A stretch of DNA of 24,050 nucleotides from Candidatus Colicola coprequi (GTDB taxonomy: Bacteria; Bacteroidota; Bacteroidia; Bacteroidales; Paludibacteraceae), in NCBI GenBank assembly GCA_018065765.1, contig JAGHSR010000108.1, forward strand, positions 1 to 24,050, read 5' to 3'. Positions 1 to 7,853 of this stretch are shown piece by piece (position 1 is the first letter of the stretch; each line of letters opens with the position of its first letter). The notes under the pieces were generated by a model that was given only the letters and a program-made list of their open reading frames with translations, made no database searches and was not told the DNA's origin. A program made the translations under genes and the position numbers.

Positions 1-315
1 TATTTTCCCCCACTCATACCATCCCCTCCTTCAGAGGGTGTCATCCTCTTCAAGACGATAAACAAGGCGCTTTGCGCCTACAAAACAACTTGCTGCCACG
101 AAGGTTTTTGAAGCGAAGCATGGTTTATCGTCTTGCGATTGATGCTAACCAGATAGGGTGATGATGTAGATGGCTAAAAATATCTGAATGCTTGCATATA
201 AGAATTTTTAGACAGCGACAGCATCAATGGCTTGCAAAGACATAACATCCATGAGGTGGATTGCGGTTTTTGTTAAAAACAATTTAGTTATATAGCAGTC
301 GCTAAGTGAAAATAG
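1..315. other. Gene-free region with nested inverted repeats (possible structured RNA or repeat element)
   Basis: No convincing reading frame lies here. Several perfect dyads are visible. CCCTC (24-28) pairs with GAGGG (34-38). A 13-bp pair runs from 51-63 to 123-135 (CAAGACGATAAAC / GTTTATCGTCTTG) and encloses a 6-bp GC-rich hairpin, AGGCGC 65-70 with GCGCCT 74-79. A second domain pairs ATTGATGCT (138-146) with AGCATCAAT (220-228) and encloses CTAAAAAT (174-181) with ATTTTTAG (204-211). A 6-bp hairpin, GTTTTT 266-271 with AAAAAC 275-280, follows. The order of nested stems suggests a folded RNA of about 200-280 nt, or a palindromic repeat element. I do not recognise it as tmRNA, RNase P RNA, SRP RNA or a known riboswitch. 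No TAnnTTTG promoter was found for the gene at 316. Strand is undetermined. Confidence 0.45.
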
Positions 316-948
316 ATGTATATAGCCATTGCAGGGAATATCGGAGCAGGTAAGACTACGCTAACAAGGATGCTTGCCAAGTACTACGGGTGGGAACCTC
401 GGTTTGAGTCCGTCAGTTTCAATCCCTATCTGAAAGACTATTATAGTGACATCAAACGTTGGTCTTTCTGCTTGGAGACTTATTTTCTCAAGGAGCGTTT
501 TAAGGATATGCTCGCTATCCAAAAGGCGGAACATACCATTGTACAGGATCGCAGCATATTTGAGGGCGTACATGTGTTCGTTACCAACAATTATCTGCGT
601 GGTGACCTAAGCGAACGCGACTATGAGACCTATATGGAGTTGTTTGGGCACATGCAGCGCATGATGCGACTGCCTGACTTGATGATTTATCTTAGGAAAT
701 CCATTCCCGGTCTCATTGCTCAAATACAGAAACGAGGACGCGAGTGCGAAAAATCCATGCAGATTGACTACCTGCGCGACCTAAACGATAGATACGAGGA
801 CTTTATCTACCATAAGTACGAGGGACGTGTGTTGGTTATCGATTCCGATGAATTGGATTTTGAGAATCGACCGGAGGATTTTCGTAAAATCATCAACAAG
901 ATAGACGCTCAGCTGTTCGGACTGTTTAGCGAGGAAAATTGGAAATAG
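316..948 (+). CDS. Deoxynucleoside kinase (first of a tandem pair)
   Basis: This 210-residue protein belongs to the deoxynucleoside kinase family (dCK/dGK/TK2-like). These cytosolic enzymes transfer the gamma-phosphate of ATP to a salvaged deoxynucleoside. A Walker A loop GNIGAGKT sits at residues 7-14. The family's base/sugar-contacting Glu is in RFES (about residue 31), the DRS catalytic/substrate motif is at 78-80 (QDRS), and an Arg-rich lid (KRGRECE) is near 139-145. The length is normal for the family. The start is well fixed because MYIAIAGNIG begins the first beta strand. The gene is followed after 38 bases by a paralogue of the same architecture, and the two are probably co-transcribed. 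Substrate preference (dA, dG, dC or T) cannot be read from the sequence. No promoter was recognised; the region upstream is the dyad-rich stretch. Confidence 0.92.
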   Translation: MYIAIAGNIGAGKTTLTRMLAKYYGWEPRFESVSFNPYLKDYYSDIKRWSFCLETYFLKERFKDMLAIQKAEHTIVQDRSIFEGVHVFVTNNYLRGDLSERDYETYMELFGHMQRMMRLPDLMIYLRKSIPGLIAQIQKRGRECEKSMQIDYLRDLNDRYEDFIYHKYEGRVLVIDSDELDFENRPEDFRKIINKIDAQLFGLFSEENWK

Positions 949-986
949 TAACACGGGACAATCAATCCCATAAAATCAATACCATT

Positions 987-1640
987 ATGCATATAGCGAT
1001 TGCAGGAAATATTGGCTGCGGTAAAACCACCCTGACCAACATGTTAGCCAAACACTATGGCTGGACACCCCGATTCGAATCGGTGGCTTATAACCCCTAT
1101 TTGGAAGACTTTTATCAGGATATGAATAGGTGGGCATTCAACTTGCAAATATATTTCCTCAACAAGCGCTTTCAAGACATTGTGGAGATAGCTGCTCACA
1201 AGGACGAATATATCATTCAAGATCGTACCATCTACGAGGATGCACGTATTTTCGCTCCCAACCTGCATGAGCAACACTCCATGTCTGATCGCGATTTTGA
1301 GACGTATTGCGACCTGTTCGAGAACATGATGTCCATCGTGCAACTGCCCGATTTGATGATTTATATCCGTTCCACTATTCCCAACCTTGTGGCACAGATA
1401 CAGAAGCGCGGACGTGCCTATGAATCGTCTATGCGTATTGACTACCTGCAAGGTTTGAACGATAAATACGAAGCATGGATTAGTGACTACAAGGGCAAAT
1501 TGCTCATCATCGATGGCGATAAGATTAAGTTTGCCAATAATCCCGAAGACTTCCGTTACGTGACAGACCGTATCGATGCTGAATTATTCGGTCTATTCCC
1601 ATTTGAGGAGAGCCGAGAGATAGGTAGAGAAATCAAATGA
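987..1640 (+). CDS. Deoxynucleoside kinase (second of a tandem pair)
   Basis: This 217-residue paralogue of the preceding kinase has Walker A GNIGCGKT at residues 7-14, RFES near 30-32, QDRT in place of QDRS, and the lid KRGRAYESSM. The two proteins align without large gaps along their whole length, so this is a tandem duplication followed by divergence. I chose the ATG at 987 because MHIAIAGNIG then matches the start of the first copy. A longer frame opens at a TTG at 939, but that would add 16 unrelated residues and overlap the first gene's stop. The stop codon overlaps the ATG of the recombinase gene downstream (ATGA at 1637-1640), which implies translational coupling. It probably differs from copy one in substrate preference, but that is inference. 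Confidence 0.92.
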   Translation: MHIAIAGNIGCGKTTLTNMLAKHYGWTPRFESVAYNPYLEDFYQDMNRWAFNLQIYFLNKRFQDIVEIAAHKDEYIIQDRTIYEDARIFAPNLHEQHSMSDRDFETYCDLFENMMSIVQLPDLMIYIRSTIPNLVAQIQKRGRAYESSMRIDYLQGLNDKYEAWISDYKGKLLIIDGDKIKFANNPEDFRYVTDRIDAELFGLFPFEESREIGREIK

Positions 1641-2572
1641 TACAACGTTTCTTAGACTATATTGCCGTAGAAAAGCATTACTCGCCACGTACGGTACAGT
1701 CTTATGGGGACGATTTAAACGAGTTTTGCCGTTTCTTAGGTGTGGAGCCCAACAAGTTGGACCCCAAGCGTGTTGATGAGGGTGATGTCAAGCAATGGAT
1801 GGTGCACCTAATGGATGTCAACAAGCAGTCTCCGCGTAGTGTCAAGCAGAAACTGTCTGCTATCCATTCTTTCTATCGTTTTTTGCTGCGCATTGATGCT
1901 GTGGATAAGGATGTGACCTGTTTGGTGCAAGCTCCTAAGGTGGATAAACCTCTGCCGTTGTTCTTCAAACCCGGTGAGATGCAACAAGCTACTGCTTGGG
2001 ATGAACGTGCCGACGACTTTGTTTCCATACGAGACTGTCTCATCATAGAAATGCTCTACCAAACAGGCATGCGTCGTAGCGAATTGGCCTCCATTCGCGA
2101 TGTGGATGTGGATACCACCGCAGCACAGGTACGCATATTTGGAAAACGCAGCAAGGAACGCATTGTTCCTATAGGCGACAAATTGGTGGCACAGATACGC
2201 CAATATCGCGACGCCCGACAGATAGCTGCTGAACAAGCAATGGCAAAGAACAAAGCTGCGGATATAAGCGATACATTCTTCGTAACTACCAAATTACGTC
2301 CTATGAATCCCCGAGAGATTTATACGGTCGTTTGCTCACGCATGGGAGAAGTTTCTACTCTCAAAAAACATTCTCCTCACGTGCTGCGGCACACATTTGC
2401 AACCGCTATGCTCAATCAGGGAGCTGATATTCGCACCATCAAGGAACTGCTGGGGCATGCGTCTATCTCTACCACGCAAATCTATACTCACACCACTTTT
2501 GAACAAGTCAAACGTGCTTACTCTACGGCTCACCCCCGTGCGTCTAAAGCAAGCACCAAGTCCAACCAATAA
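1637..2572 (+). CDS. xerC: Tyrosine recombinase, XerC/XerD type
   Basis: This 311-residue protein has the two-domain layout of Xer recombinases: an N-terminal SAM-like core-binding domain (about 1-90) and a C-terminal catalytic domain. The catalytic set is complete: Arg146 in TGMRRSEL, the beta-hairpin Lys170 (GKRSKER), His248 and Arg251 in HVLRH, His274 in LLGH, and the nucleophile Tyr283 in QIYTH. Xer proteins resolve chromosome dimers at dif at the septum. Length and the hpf gene immediately downstream fit the conserved chromosomal xerC locus of Bacteroidales rather than an integrase. I see no attachment site or cargo around it. Its ATG overlaps the kinase stop. XerC versus XerD cannot be settled without comparison with the genome's other Xer protein. 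Confidence 0.88.
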   Translation: MIQRFLDYIAVEKHYSPRTVQSYGDDLNEFCRFLGVEPNKLDPKRVDEGDVKQWMVHLMDVNKQSPRSVKQKLSAIHSFYRFLLRIDAVDKDVTCLVQAPKVDKPLPLFFKPGEMQQATAWDERADDFVSIRDCLIIEMLYQTGMRRSELASIRDVDVDTTAAQVRIFGKRSKERIVPIGDKLVAQIRQYRDARQIAAEQAMAKNKAADISDTFFVTTKLRPMNPREIYTVVCSRMGEVSTLKKHSPHVLRHTFATAMLNQGADIRTIKELLGHASISTTQIYTHTTFEQVKRAYSTAHPRASKASTKSNQ

Positions 2573-2584
2573 AACTTTACGATC

Positions 2585-2875
2585 ATGAAACTAACTATCA
2601 ATCCTGTCAATTTTGACATCGCTGAACGACTCAGCAAGTACATCGTTAAGAAAACCAATCGGTATAACAAAATCTTGAATAATCCGGGGGCTGAAATGGA
2701 AATTCGTATGACCGTAGTCAAACCCGAAACCAACCTCAACAAACAAGTCACTATCCGCATCATAGGCAACGGAGCTGAGATGTTCGCCGAAAAAACATGT
2801 GACACCTTTGAGCAATCCATTGACATCGCCTTGGAGGCTATAGATAAACAGATTGAGAAACTGAAAGATAAATAG
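2585..2875 (+). CDS. hpf: Ribosome hibernation promoting factor, short form (HPF/RaiA/YfiA)
   Basis: This is a 96-residue protein of the HPF/RaiA family. The beta-alpha-beta-beta-beta-alpha fold is readable: a first strand (KLTINPVNFDI), a helix rich in Lys (AERLSKYIVKKTNRY), strands containing MEIRMTV and KQVTIRIIG, and a long amphipathic C-terminal helix that starts at DTFEQSIDIALEAIDKQIEK. It is the short form without the dimerising C-terminal domain of long HPF. Known members bind the 30S decoding region and inactivate ribosomes in stationary phase or starvation. It starts 12 bases after the xerC stop and is likely in the same transcript. It ends 5 bases before the convergent helicase gene. 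Confidence 0.9.
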   Translation: MKLTINPVNFDIAERLSKYIVKKTNRYNKILNNPGAEMEIRMTVVKPETNLNKQVTIRIIGNGAEMFAEKTCDTFEQSIDIALEAIDKQIEKLKDK

Positions 2876-2885
2876 TCAGACTATT
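2871..2885. other. Short palindrome at the convergent hpf / helicase junction
   Basis: AATAGTC-A-GACTATT spans both stop codons (TAG of hpf on the + strand and TAG of the helicase on the - strand). It may form a weak 5-bp stem with a 5-base loop. No T tract of note follows, so it is at best a weak terminator. The symmetry partly arises because the two convergent genes both end in TAG. Confidence 0.35.
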
Positions 2886-4140
2886 CTTTATGTCTGTTTG
2901 CTTGCGCGCTGCGCGGCTTACTCATACGGGAATGACCACCCTTGCGGTGGTTATTCTTTCTATTATGCCCCTTGCGTACCGGATTCCATCGCTTTATTTC
3001 CGGTGCTTCTCCCAATTCCGGCGGCAATGCCAAAGTTTCGATTTGTTTTTTTAGAAAACGTTCTATCTTGGCGAAATAGTGTTGATCTTCCTCACTCACC
3101 AGTGTAATGGCTGTTCCGTCGCTCTCTGCACGAGCTGTACGACCAATACGATGCACATAGTCTTCCACATCGCGTGGCACATCGTAGTTAATCACCAAAG
3201 GTATATCATCTACATCAATCCCGCGTGCCACGATATCGGTGGCTACCAATACATCCACCTTGCCGTTGCGGAAATCCAGCATAACTTCATCGCGCTCTTT
3301 CTGTTCCAAATCGGAGTGCATGGCTCGCGCTGCTATGCCTTTCTGATTCAAGGCATGAGTCAACTCCTTCACCCGCTGCTTCTTGCCGACAAACAATATA
3401 ACCTTACTCAGGCTTTTGCCCTGCAAGAGGTGTTGTAGCATATGCGTTTTTTGTCCCTCATATAGATAAACAGCCTGCTGCTGAATACTCTCGGGTGGAC
3501 GCGAAATAGCTATCTGTACCTCTACCGGATTGCGCATAATAGCTTTAGCCATCTTGCGAATATTGTCAGGCATGGTGGCTGAGAACATGATGACCTGCTT
3601 GTCCTGCGGTAGCAGTTTCACAATACGCATGATGTCGTCGTAAAAACCCATATCCAACATGCGGTCTGCTTCGTCCAAAATAAAGTACTTGACACCTGAG
3701 AAATCCAGATCATAAATATTGATATGACTCAGTAGCCTACCCGGTGTGGCAATCACAATATCGGCTCCGCGTTGCAATCCGTTAATCTGCGTGCCCCACG
3801 CACCACCATCATTGCCGCCATAAATGGCTACACTGGAGAAGGGAACATAAAAACTGAATCCCTCCATCTGCTGGTCAATCTGTTGTGCCAACTCGCGTGT
3901 CGGCGCCATGATAATGGCATTGAGCTTGCTTGAGTCATGACCGTCAAACTCCAGATTTGTCAACAACGGCAGTATATACGCTGCTGTCTTACCAGTACCT
4001 GTTTGGGCACAAGATATCACGTCCCGCCCTTGCAAAATCACAGGTATCGTTTGCTCCTGAACGGGTGTACACACGTCAAAATGCATATCCCATAGGGCAT
4101 CCAACACCCCATCCGATAATGCTAATTCATCAAAATACAT
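2881..4140 (-). CDS. DEAD-box ATP-dependent RNA helicase (RhlE-like)
   Basis: This 419-residue protein has all the core DEAD-box motifs in order: the Q motif with an upstream Phe (F3 and TPVQEQ at 25-30), motif I AQTGTGKT 45-52, Ia PTRELA 80-85, Ib TPGR 132-135, II DEAD 156-159, III SAT 187-189, V ARGID 305-309 and VI HRIGRTAR 330-337. A basic low-complexity tail (about 385-419, rich in Arg, Lys, His, Asn) follows, as in RhlE-type proteins, and probably adds non-specific RNA binding. Likely roles are ribosome assembly or mRNA turnover in the cytoplasm, by family. It is the last gene of a four-gene minus-strand run, 45 bases after the SDR gene. The start is MYFDEL, right at the Q motif, so there is no N-terminal extension. 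Confidence 0.93.
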   Translation of the reverse strand: MYFDELALSDGVLDALWDMHFDVCTPVQEQTIPVILQGRDVISCAQTGTGKTAAYILPLLTNLEFDGHDSSKLNAIIMAPTRELAQQIDQQMEGFSFYVPFSSVAIYGGNDGGAWGTQINGLQRGADIVIATPGRLLSHINIYDLDFSGVKYFILDEADRMLDMGFYDDIMRIVKLLPQDKQVIMFSATMPDNIRKMAKAIMRNPVEVQIAISRPPESIQQQAVYLYEGQKTHMLQHLLQGKSLSKVILFVGKKQRVKELTHALNQKGIAARAMHSDLEQKERDEVMLDFRNGKVDVLVATDIVARGIDVDDIPLVINYDVPRDVEDYVHRIGRTARAESDGTAITLVSEEDQHYFAKIERFLKKQIETLALPPELGEAPEIKRWNPVRKGHNRKNNHRKGGHSRMSKPRSAQANRHKE

Positions 4141-4185
4141 AATTTTTTAATCCCCTCTTGTTTCTTATTTCCCCTTGCTATCTGC

Positions 4186-5715
4186 CTACTTTTCCCATCC
4201 ATCAAATACTTCACAACCATATACATTATCCTCATCTTCGTCGTGGAGAGGTGCCCATAGTTGAGCGAAGAACGGATTGCGTTTGGCCTCCTTATCCCAT
4301 TCCCATGGATGGTAGTTTTTATCCCCTTTGTACGGCCATGGGAAGCAGTCTGGACACCAATGCCCACCCAGCAGTATCAGGCGAGGCGATGCTTGGAATA
4401 TATGTCCTTCGGCACATTGCCATTCCAACGGCGTGTCCCAATCACCTTGTTCCATCGTTGTGGAGAGACACTTTCCGCCACGAAAAGCTGCGGCACGCTG
4501 CATGTCCTCAATGGTAAATGTTTCCATGGGCTTGTTCTCGTCATAACCGTGATCCAGAATGACTGCCTGCTCACTATTGTGACTAAGATCTGTTTGACTC
4601 CATGGCCGGATACTTTTATACTTATCCATCGAACCGTAGTAGGCAGCTATGCGCTGCTCCTTATTGTGTTTTATCCACCATTGCGTGCCATGCTCCTTGG
4701 ACATAGCCATCGCATACATGGCAAGTTTGACGATATGGGGCACCAAATGCGACAGATAAACCAACTTGCTGCGAACGGCAAATTTCAGCCCTGTGGGTAA
4801 TGTGTCGGACTTGGCCATCTGACGGAAGTAGTCCTCGATGGGTACATTGGCGCGGAAATGTAGGTAATTCTCCAATACATCGCCATCTATATACCACATA
4901 CCATGGAAATTACGTGTCGTGAACCACTTGGCATTGAATATCTTTTCCGGTTTAGGACAACCTATTGACTTGAGCAATAAACACTCAAACTCGTAGTTGG
5001 ATATGCGATACTGCTCTCCCGAGCCGATATTGTAGTAGCGATTCCAGAACTCATTAGGCACCTCGTCGCGACATACACGCTCCAGCAAACGTCCACTATC
5101 CTCTACCGTCGCCCATTCCAATACGCCACGTATGGGCACGTGAAACATGATGGGGTCGTAATTCTTTAGGATAGCAGGGTACAAAATGCCCGACTGACGA
5201 AGGCTTACCCAAGACTTAATGCCCGAACCCGTAATAATTCGTTCAGCCATCGCCTTGGTGATACCATAATGGTCGTATGCTGATATGCAAATGGGATCAC
5301 CGGCTCGTCCCCAATGGAGAGGCTCGCGACGATCACCCATTTGGGCTACTGAACCTATATACACCACTTTGGGTTGCTTATCACCTTGAGCCAACACGGC
5401 TTTGGTGATGTTCTCTGCGGCTGTGATGTTGGTTTTGCGTGTTTGCGTGGGACGGTAGTCTGCTTGTGGTGACACCATACCACCTACATGCAGCACGATA
5501 TCACTACCTGAAACTCCTCGCAATACGTCCTCGTAACATGTCAAATCTCCCCAAATAATCTCGATTTTATCGGAAAAATCCTTCAGTTTATCCTTGTTCT
5601 TCTGACTGGGACGGGCTATGATACGCAGGTGATATTGTTTCGGATAGCGGATGATCTCCTGTACTCCTGCCCAACCCATAGTGCCTGTGGCACCTGTAAG
5701 AAAGATAGTTTTCAT
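4186..5715 (-). CDS. NAD(P)-dependent epimerase/dehydratase (SDR) with a C-terminal zinc-finger-like tail
   Basis: This is a 509-residue protein. Residues 1 to about 310 form an extended SDR: nucleotide loop GATGTMG at 8-14, Asp57 in WGDL, Ser122 in GSVAQ and the catalytic Tyr150-xxx-Lys154. The active site is therefore intact and it should act on an NAD(P)-linked, probably nucleotide-sugar-like, substrate. About 100 residues of mixed composition follow. The last 100 residues carry Cys416, then Cys434-xxx-His438, then Cys454-xx-Cys457 within GGKCLST, WQCAEGH and HWCPDC. This pattern is that of the treble-clef zinc fingers seen in many endonuclease-associated repeats. At 509 residues the protein is far longer than ordinary SDR epimerases (about 310-350). 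It lies 19 bases after the antiporter gene. Substrate unknown. Confidence 0.85.
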   Translation of the reverse strand: MKTIFLTGATGTMGWAGVQEIIRYPKQYHLRIIARPSQKNKDKLKDFSDKIEIIWGDLTCYEDVLRGVSGSDIVLHVGGMVSPQADYRPTQTRKTNITAAENITKAVLAQGDKQPKVVYIGSVAQMGDRREPLHWGRAGDPICISAYDHYGITKAMAERIITGSGIKSWVSLRQSGILYPAILKNYDPIMFHVPIRGVLEWATVEDSGRLLERVCRDEVPNEFWNRYYNIGSGEQYRISNYEFECLLLKSIGCPKPEKIFNAKWFTTRNFHGMWYIDGDVLENYLHFRANVPIEDYFRQMAKSDTLPTGLKFAVRSKLVYLSHLVPHIVKLAMYAMAMSKEHGTQWWIKHNKEQRIAAYYGSMDKYKSIRPWSQTDLSHNSEQAVILDHGYDENKPMETFTIEDMQRAAAFRGGKCLSTTMEQGDWDTPLEWQCAEGHIFQASPRLILLGGHWCPDCFPWPYKGDKNYHPWEWDKEAKRNPFFAQLWAPLHDEDEDNVYGCEVFDGWEK

Positions 5716-5734
5716 ATTATTGTCTTATTAGTCT

Positions 5735-7354
5735 TTAGGGGTGTTCTTGTTTGCCGTTGTCTATCAGTTGTTGCCACTTCTCTTTCATGAGCCCAACGGT
5801 ATCGGTCACAACACGTATTCGCCATTCGTTTTTGATCCAATCCTCCTCGTCTTCCATCTCTTGTATTGCTTTTTGGGAGTCGTCATCGCTTATTACAAGC
5901 AGGTAATCTCCTATCTGCAACTCAGTTTGACCTGTTGGCACGAAATAACTATCCCCGCGACGAACCATAATAACCAATGTCTTTTGGGGTATAGCCAAGT
6001 CTCTGAGATGATTGCCGTTTTTGATCAGTTCTTCCGTTACCAATGTCTCGTGGGTGGATGACTCCACTTCTTCCGGAAAATCAATATCAAAGTGCACCAA
6101 CTTATGCTCTACCTCTGCCGGTTCTGCCAAACGCAGTTTATGTGCCACCTTGCCCAAACTGGTGCCTTGTGCTATAAGCGAAACAATCGTGCAGGCAAAT
6201 ACAACATTGAATATCAAGTCAGCATGCGCTACACCATTGGCTTCACACAAGATGGCAAAGATGATGGGGACTGCCCCTTTGAGTCCTACCCAACTAATCA
6301 GCAGCTTATCCTGTGTCTTGTACTGCTTAAACGGAATCATACATAAGAATACACTCAGCGGACGGGCTATAAAAATCATGACAATGCTGATAACCAGACA
6401 AGGTATCCAAACCTCCAAACGAATCAACTCGTGAGGCTTCACCAGCAAACCCAACATAAGGAACATGACCAGTTGGCTCAGCCATGTTAGACCGTCAAAG
6501 AAACTTTTGGTCTGCCGCTTACGGGTAAACTTGCTATTGCCGATAATCAAACCGCCTATATACACGGCCAAATAGGGGTTCCCATTAAGGTAATATGTGG
6601 CTGCAAAGATGAAAATACATGCCGTCAGTACCATGATGGGATATAGACTCTCATTGGTCAGTTGTACTTTTCTCAGCAACCATACTACCACTTTGCCGAA
6701 CGCCAAACCCATCACACCACCCATTACCAATTGAATCAGTATGTTTTGCGTGATACTTAGTGCTGTGGTGTCTTTGTCTATACCCGTGACGATGCCAATC
6801 AGCGTAATGGTGAGTATATATGCCATTGGGTCGTTGGCACCACTCTCCAACTCCAACAACGGACGCAAATTGTGCTTAAACTTAACCCCATTGGTTCGTA
6901 GAATGGAGAATACACTTGCACTATCGGTTGAGGACATAGTGGCAGCTATCAGCAGGGCAGTTGCCAAACTGATGGTAGTAAGGGCTTCTATCCAACCGAA
7001 AATCCAGTAGATGATTACACCCGATATGGCTGCTGTCAGCAATACACCTACCGTGGCTAATGTGACACCGGGGGCCATCACAGGCTGTATGTCCGACAAC
7101 TTGGTATCCATGCCGCCGGAGAACAATATGATACATAATGCCACAGTACCCAATGCTTGTGCAGCACCAATACTCAAAATACCATCGAAATTGCTTGTCC
7201 CCATCACATCTCCTAAGAGGTCAGGACCAAACAACATACCCACTGCTAAGAATAACAGCAGAGCCGGTACACCAAATTTATTGCCGATTTTATCGGTAAT
7301 AATACTTGCAAAAAATAGCAGAGAAAGTACTAAAAGAACAAATTCTACACTCAT
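5735..7354 (-). CDS. Potassium/proton antiporter, CPA family with C-terminal RCK_C domain (NhaP2/CvrA-like)
   Basis: This 539-residue inner-membrane protein has about 12-13 hydrophobic segments over residues 1 to about 400. Family-typical conserved stretches are SSTDSA (141-146) and the ion-site motif ELESGANDP (168-176) with its Asn-Asp pair. A soluble RCK_C/TrkA_C-type domain follows from about 440 to 515 (RDLAIPQKTLVIMVRRGD and LQIGDYLLVISDD), as in K+/H+ antiporters of the NhaP2/CvrA group. It should export K+ or Na+ in exchange for protons, with ligand control by the RCK_C domain. Ion choice is inferred from the domain layout. Its ATG overlaps the thioredoxin stop (ATGA at 7351-7354), so the two are translationally coupled. 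Confidence 0.9.
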   Translation of the reverse strand: MSVEFVLLVLSLLFFASIITDKIGNKFGVPALLLFLAVGMLFGPDLLGDVMGTSNFDGILSIGAAQALGTVALCIILFSGGMDTKLSDIQPVMAPGVTLATVGVLLTAAISGVIIYWIFGWIEALTTISLATALLIAATMSSTDSASVFSILRTNGVKFKHNLRPLLELESGANDPMAYILTITLIGIVTGIDKDTTALSITQNILIQLVMGGVMGLAFGKVVVWLLRKVQLTNESLYPIMVLTACIFIFAATYYLNGNPYLAVYIGGLIIGNSKFTRKRQTKSFFDGLTWLSQLVMFLMLGLLVKPHELIRLEVWIPCLVISIVMIFIARPLSVFLCMIPFKQYKTQDKLLISWVGLKGAVPIIFAILCEANGVAHADLIFNVVFACTIVSLIAQGTSLGKVAHKLRLAEPAEVEHKLVHFDIDFPEEVESSTHETLVTEELIKNGNHLRDLAIPQKTLVIMVRRGDSYFVPTGQTELQIGDYLLVISDDDSQKAIQEMEDEEDWIKNEWRIRVVTDTVGLMKEKWQQLIDNGKQEHP

Positions 7355-7785
7355 TTTATTCCTGTTTTTTTGCCTAATAGAAATTCGTCAATAATGCTAA
7401 CAATCTGTTCCTTAGGATATAATCCTTTTAGGAGCATGGGTTGACCCTTGGTGGGGATGTATAGCACTTGAGGAATACTGCTGATGTTGAATATGTATGC
7501 CAGTTCGCGTTCTTTCTCAGTGTCAGCTTTGTAAAACGTAACTTGCTCGCAGTATAACTGACTAAGCTCCTCCATAATGGGCGCTAAACGTTTGCATGGA
7601 CCACACCATGTGGTGTAAAAGTCTATCACACAAGGTTTATCCCCCTTGTATTTCCACTCCTTTTCTTTGGTGTAATCAAAGATGTACGTCTTGAAATAAT
7701 CCGTAGTCAAATAAACAACGTCTTCAGCTTGCATAAGCCCTACGCTGAATAACGAAAATACAACTAAAACAACAAATTTCTTCAT
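7351..7785 (-). CDS. Exported thioredoxin-like protein
   Basis: This 144-residue protein has an N-terminal signal peptide (MKKF then a hydrophobic run to LMQA, cleavage expected after residue 20) and one thioredoxin domain. The active site WCGPC is at 60-64 and the cis-proline loop SIPQ has Pro105. The WCGPC sequence is that of classical reducing thioredoxins, but the protein is placed in the periplasm, where it probably acts in disulfide exchange or oxidative-stress defence. It is first in a minus-strand operon that continues into the K+/H+ antiporter through a 4-base ATGA overlap. A promoter is recognised at 7805-7835. Confidence 0.9.
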   Translation of the reverse strand: MKKFVVLVVFSLFSVGLMQAEDVVYLTTDYFKTYIFDYTKEKEWKYKGDKPCVIDFYTTWCGPCKRLAPIMEELSQLYCEQVTFYKADTEKERELAYIFNISSIPQVLYIPTKGQPMLLKGLYPKEQIVSIIDEFLLGKKTGIK

Positions 7786-7804
7786 AATTTTACAAATTAG
7801 AGCG

Positions 7805-7835
7805 CAAAATTACAAAAAAAATTGTACCTTTGCAA
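7805..7835 (-). promoter_or_regulatory. Bacteroidota-type promoter for the thioredoxin-antiporter operon
   Basis: On the minus strand TTG (7835-7833) is followed after 20 bases by TAATTTTG (7812-7805), which matches the TAnnTTTG -7 consensus of the Bacteroidota primary sigma factor. The leader would be about 13 nt. The -33 element overlaps the -7 element of the divergent aroB promoter. Confidence 0.65.
7825..7832 (+). promoter_or_regulatory. Promoter -7 element for aroB (TACCTTTG)
   Basis: TACCTTTG is a perfect match to TAnnTTTG, 21 bases upstream of the chosen aroB ATG. No good -33 TTTG is found 19-22 bases upstream (the sequence there is AGCG), so activity may be weak or need an activator. 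The element covers the TTG that would otherwise serve as an upstream start at 7830, which argues that translation begins at 7854. Confidence 0.6.
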
Positions 7836-7853
7836 GCGAAATCCCAAAAATAT

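Noticed and set aside
51..135. Integron attC site
   Set aside because: The inverted repeat ends in AAAC/GTTT but does not fit the RYYYAAC / GTTRRRY core rules, and no integron integrase or cassettes are present.
939..986. TTG start for the second deoxynucleoside kinase
   Set aside because: It adds residues absent from the paralogue and overlaps the upstream stop; ATG at 987 matches the family start.
1637..2572. Mobile-element integrase
   Set aside because: The sequence and neighbours (hpf) fit a chromosomal Xer recombinase; no att repeats, cargo genes or tRNA target were seen nearby.
4261..4800. 179-codon plus-strand frame opposite the SDR gene
   Set aside because: Shadow of the SDR coding sequence; composition and lack of start signals do not support it.
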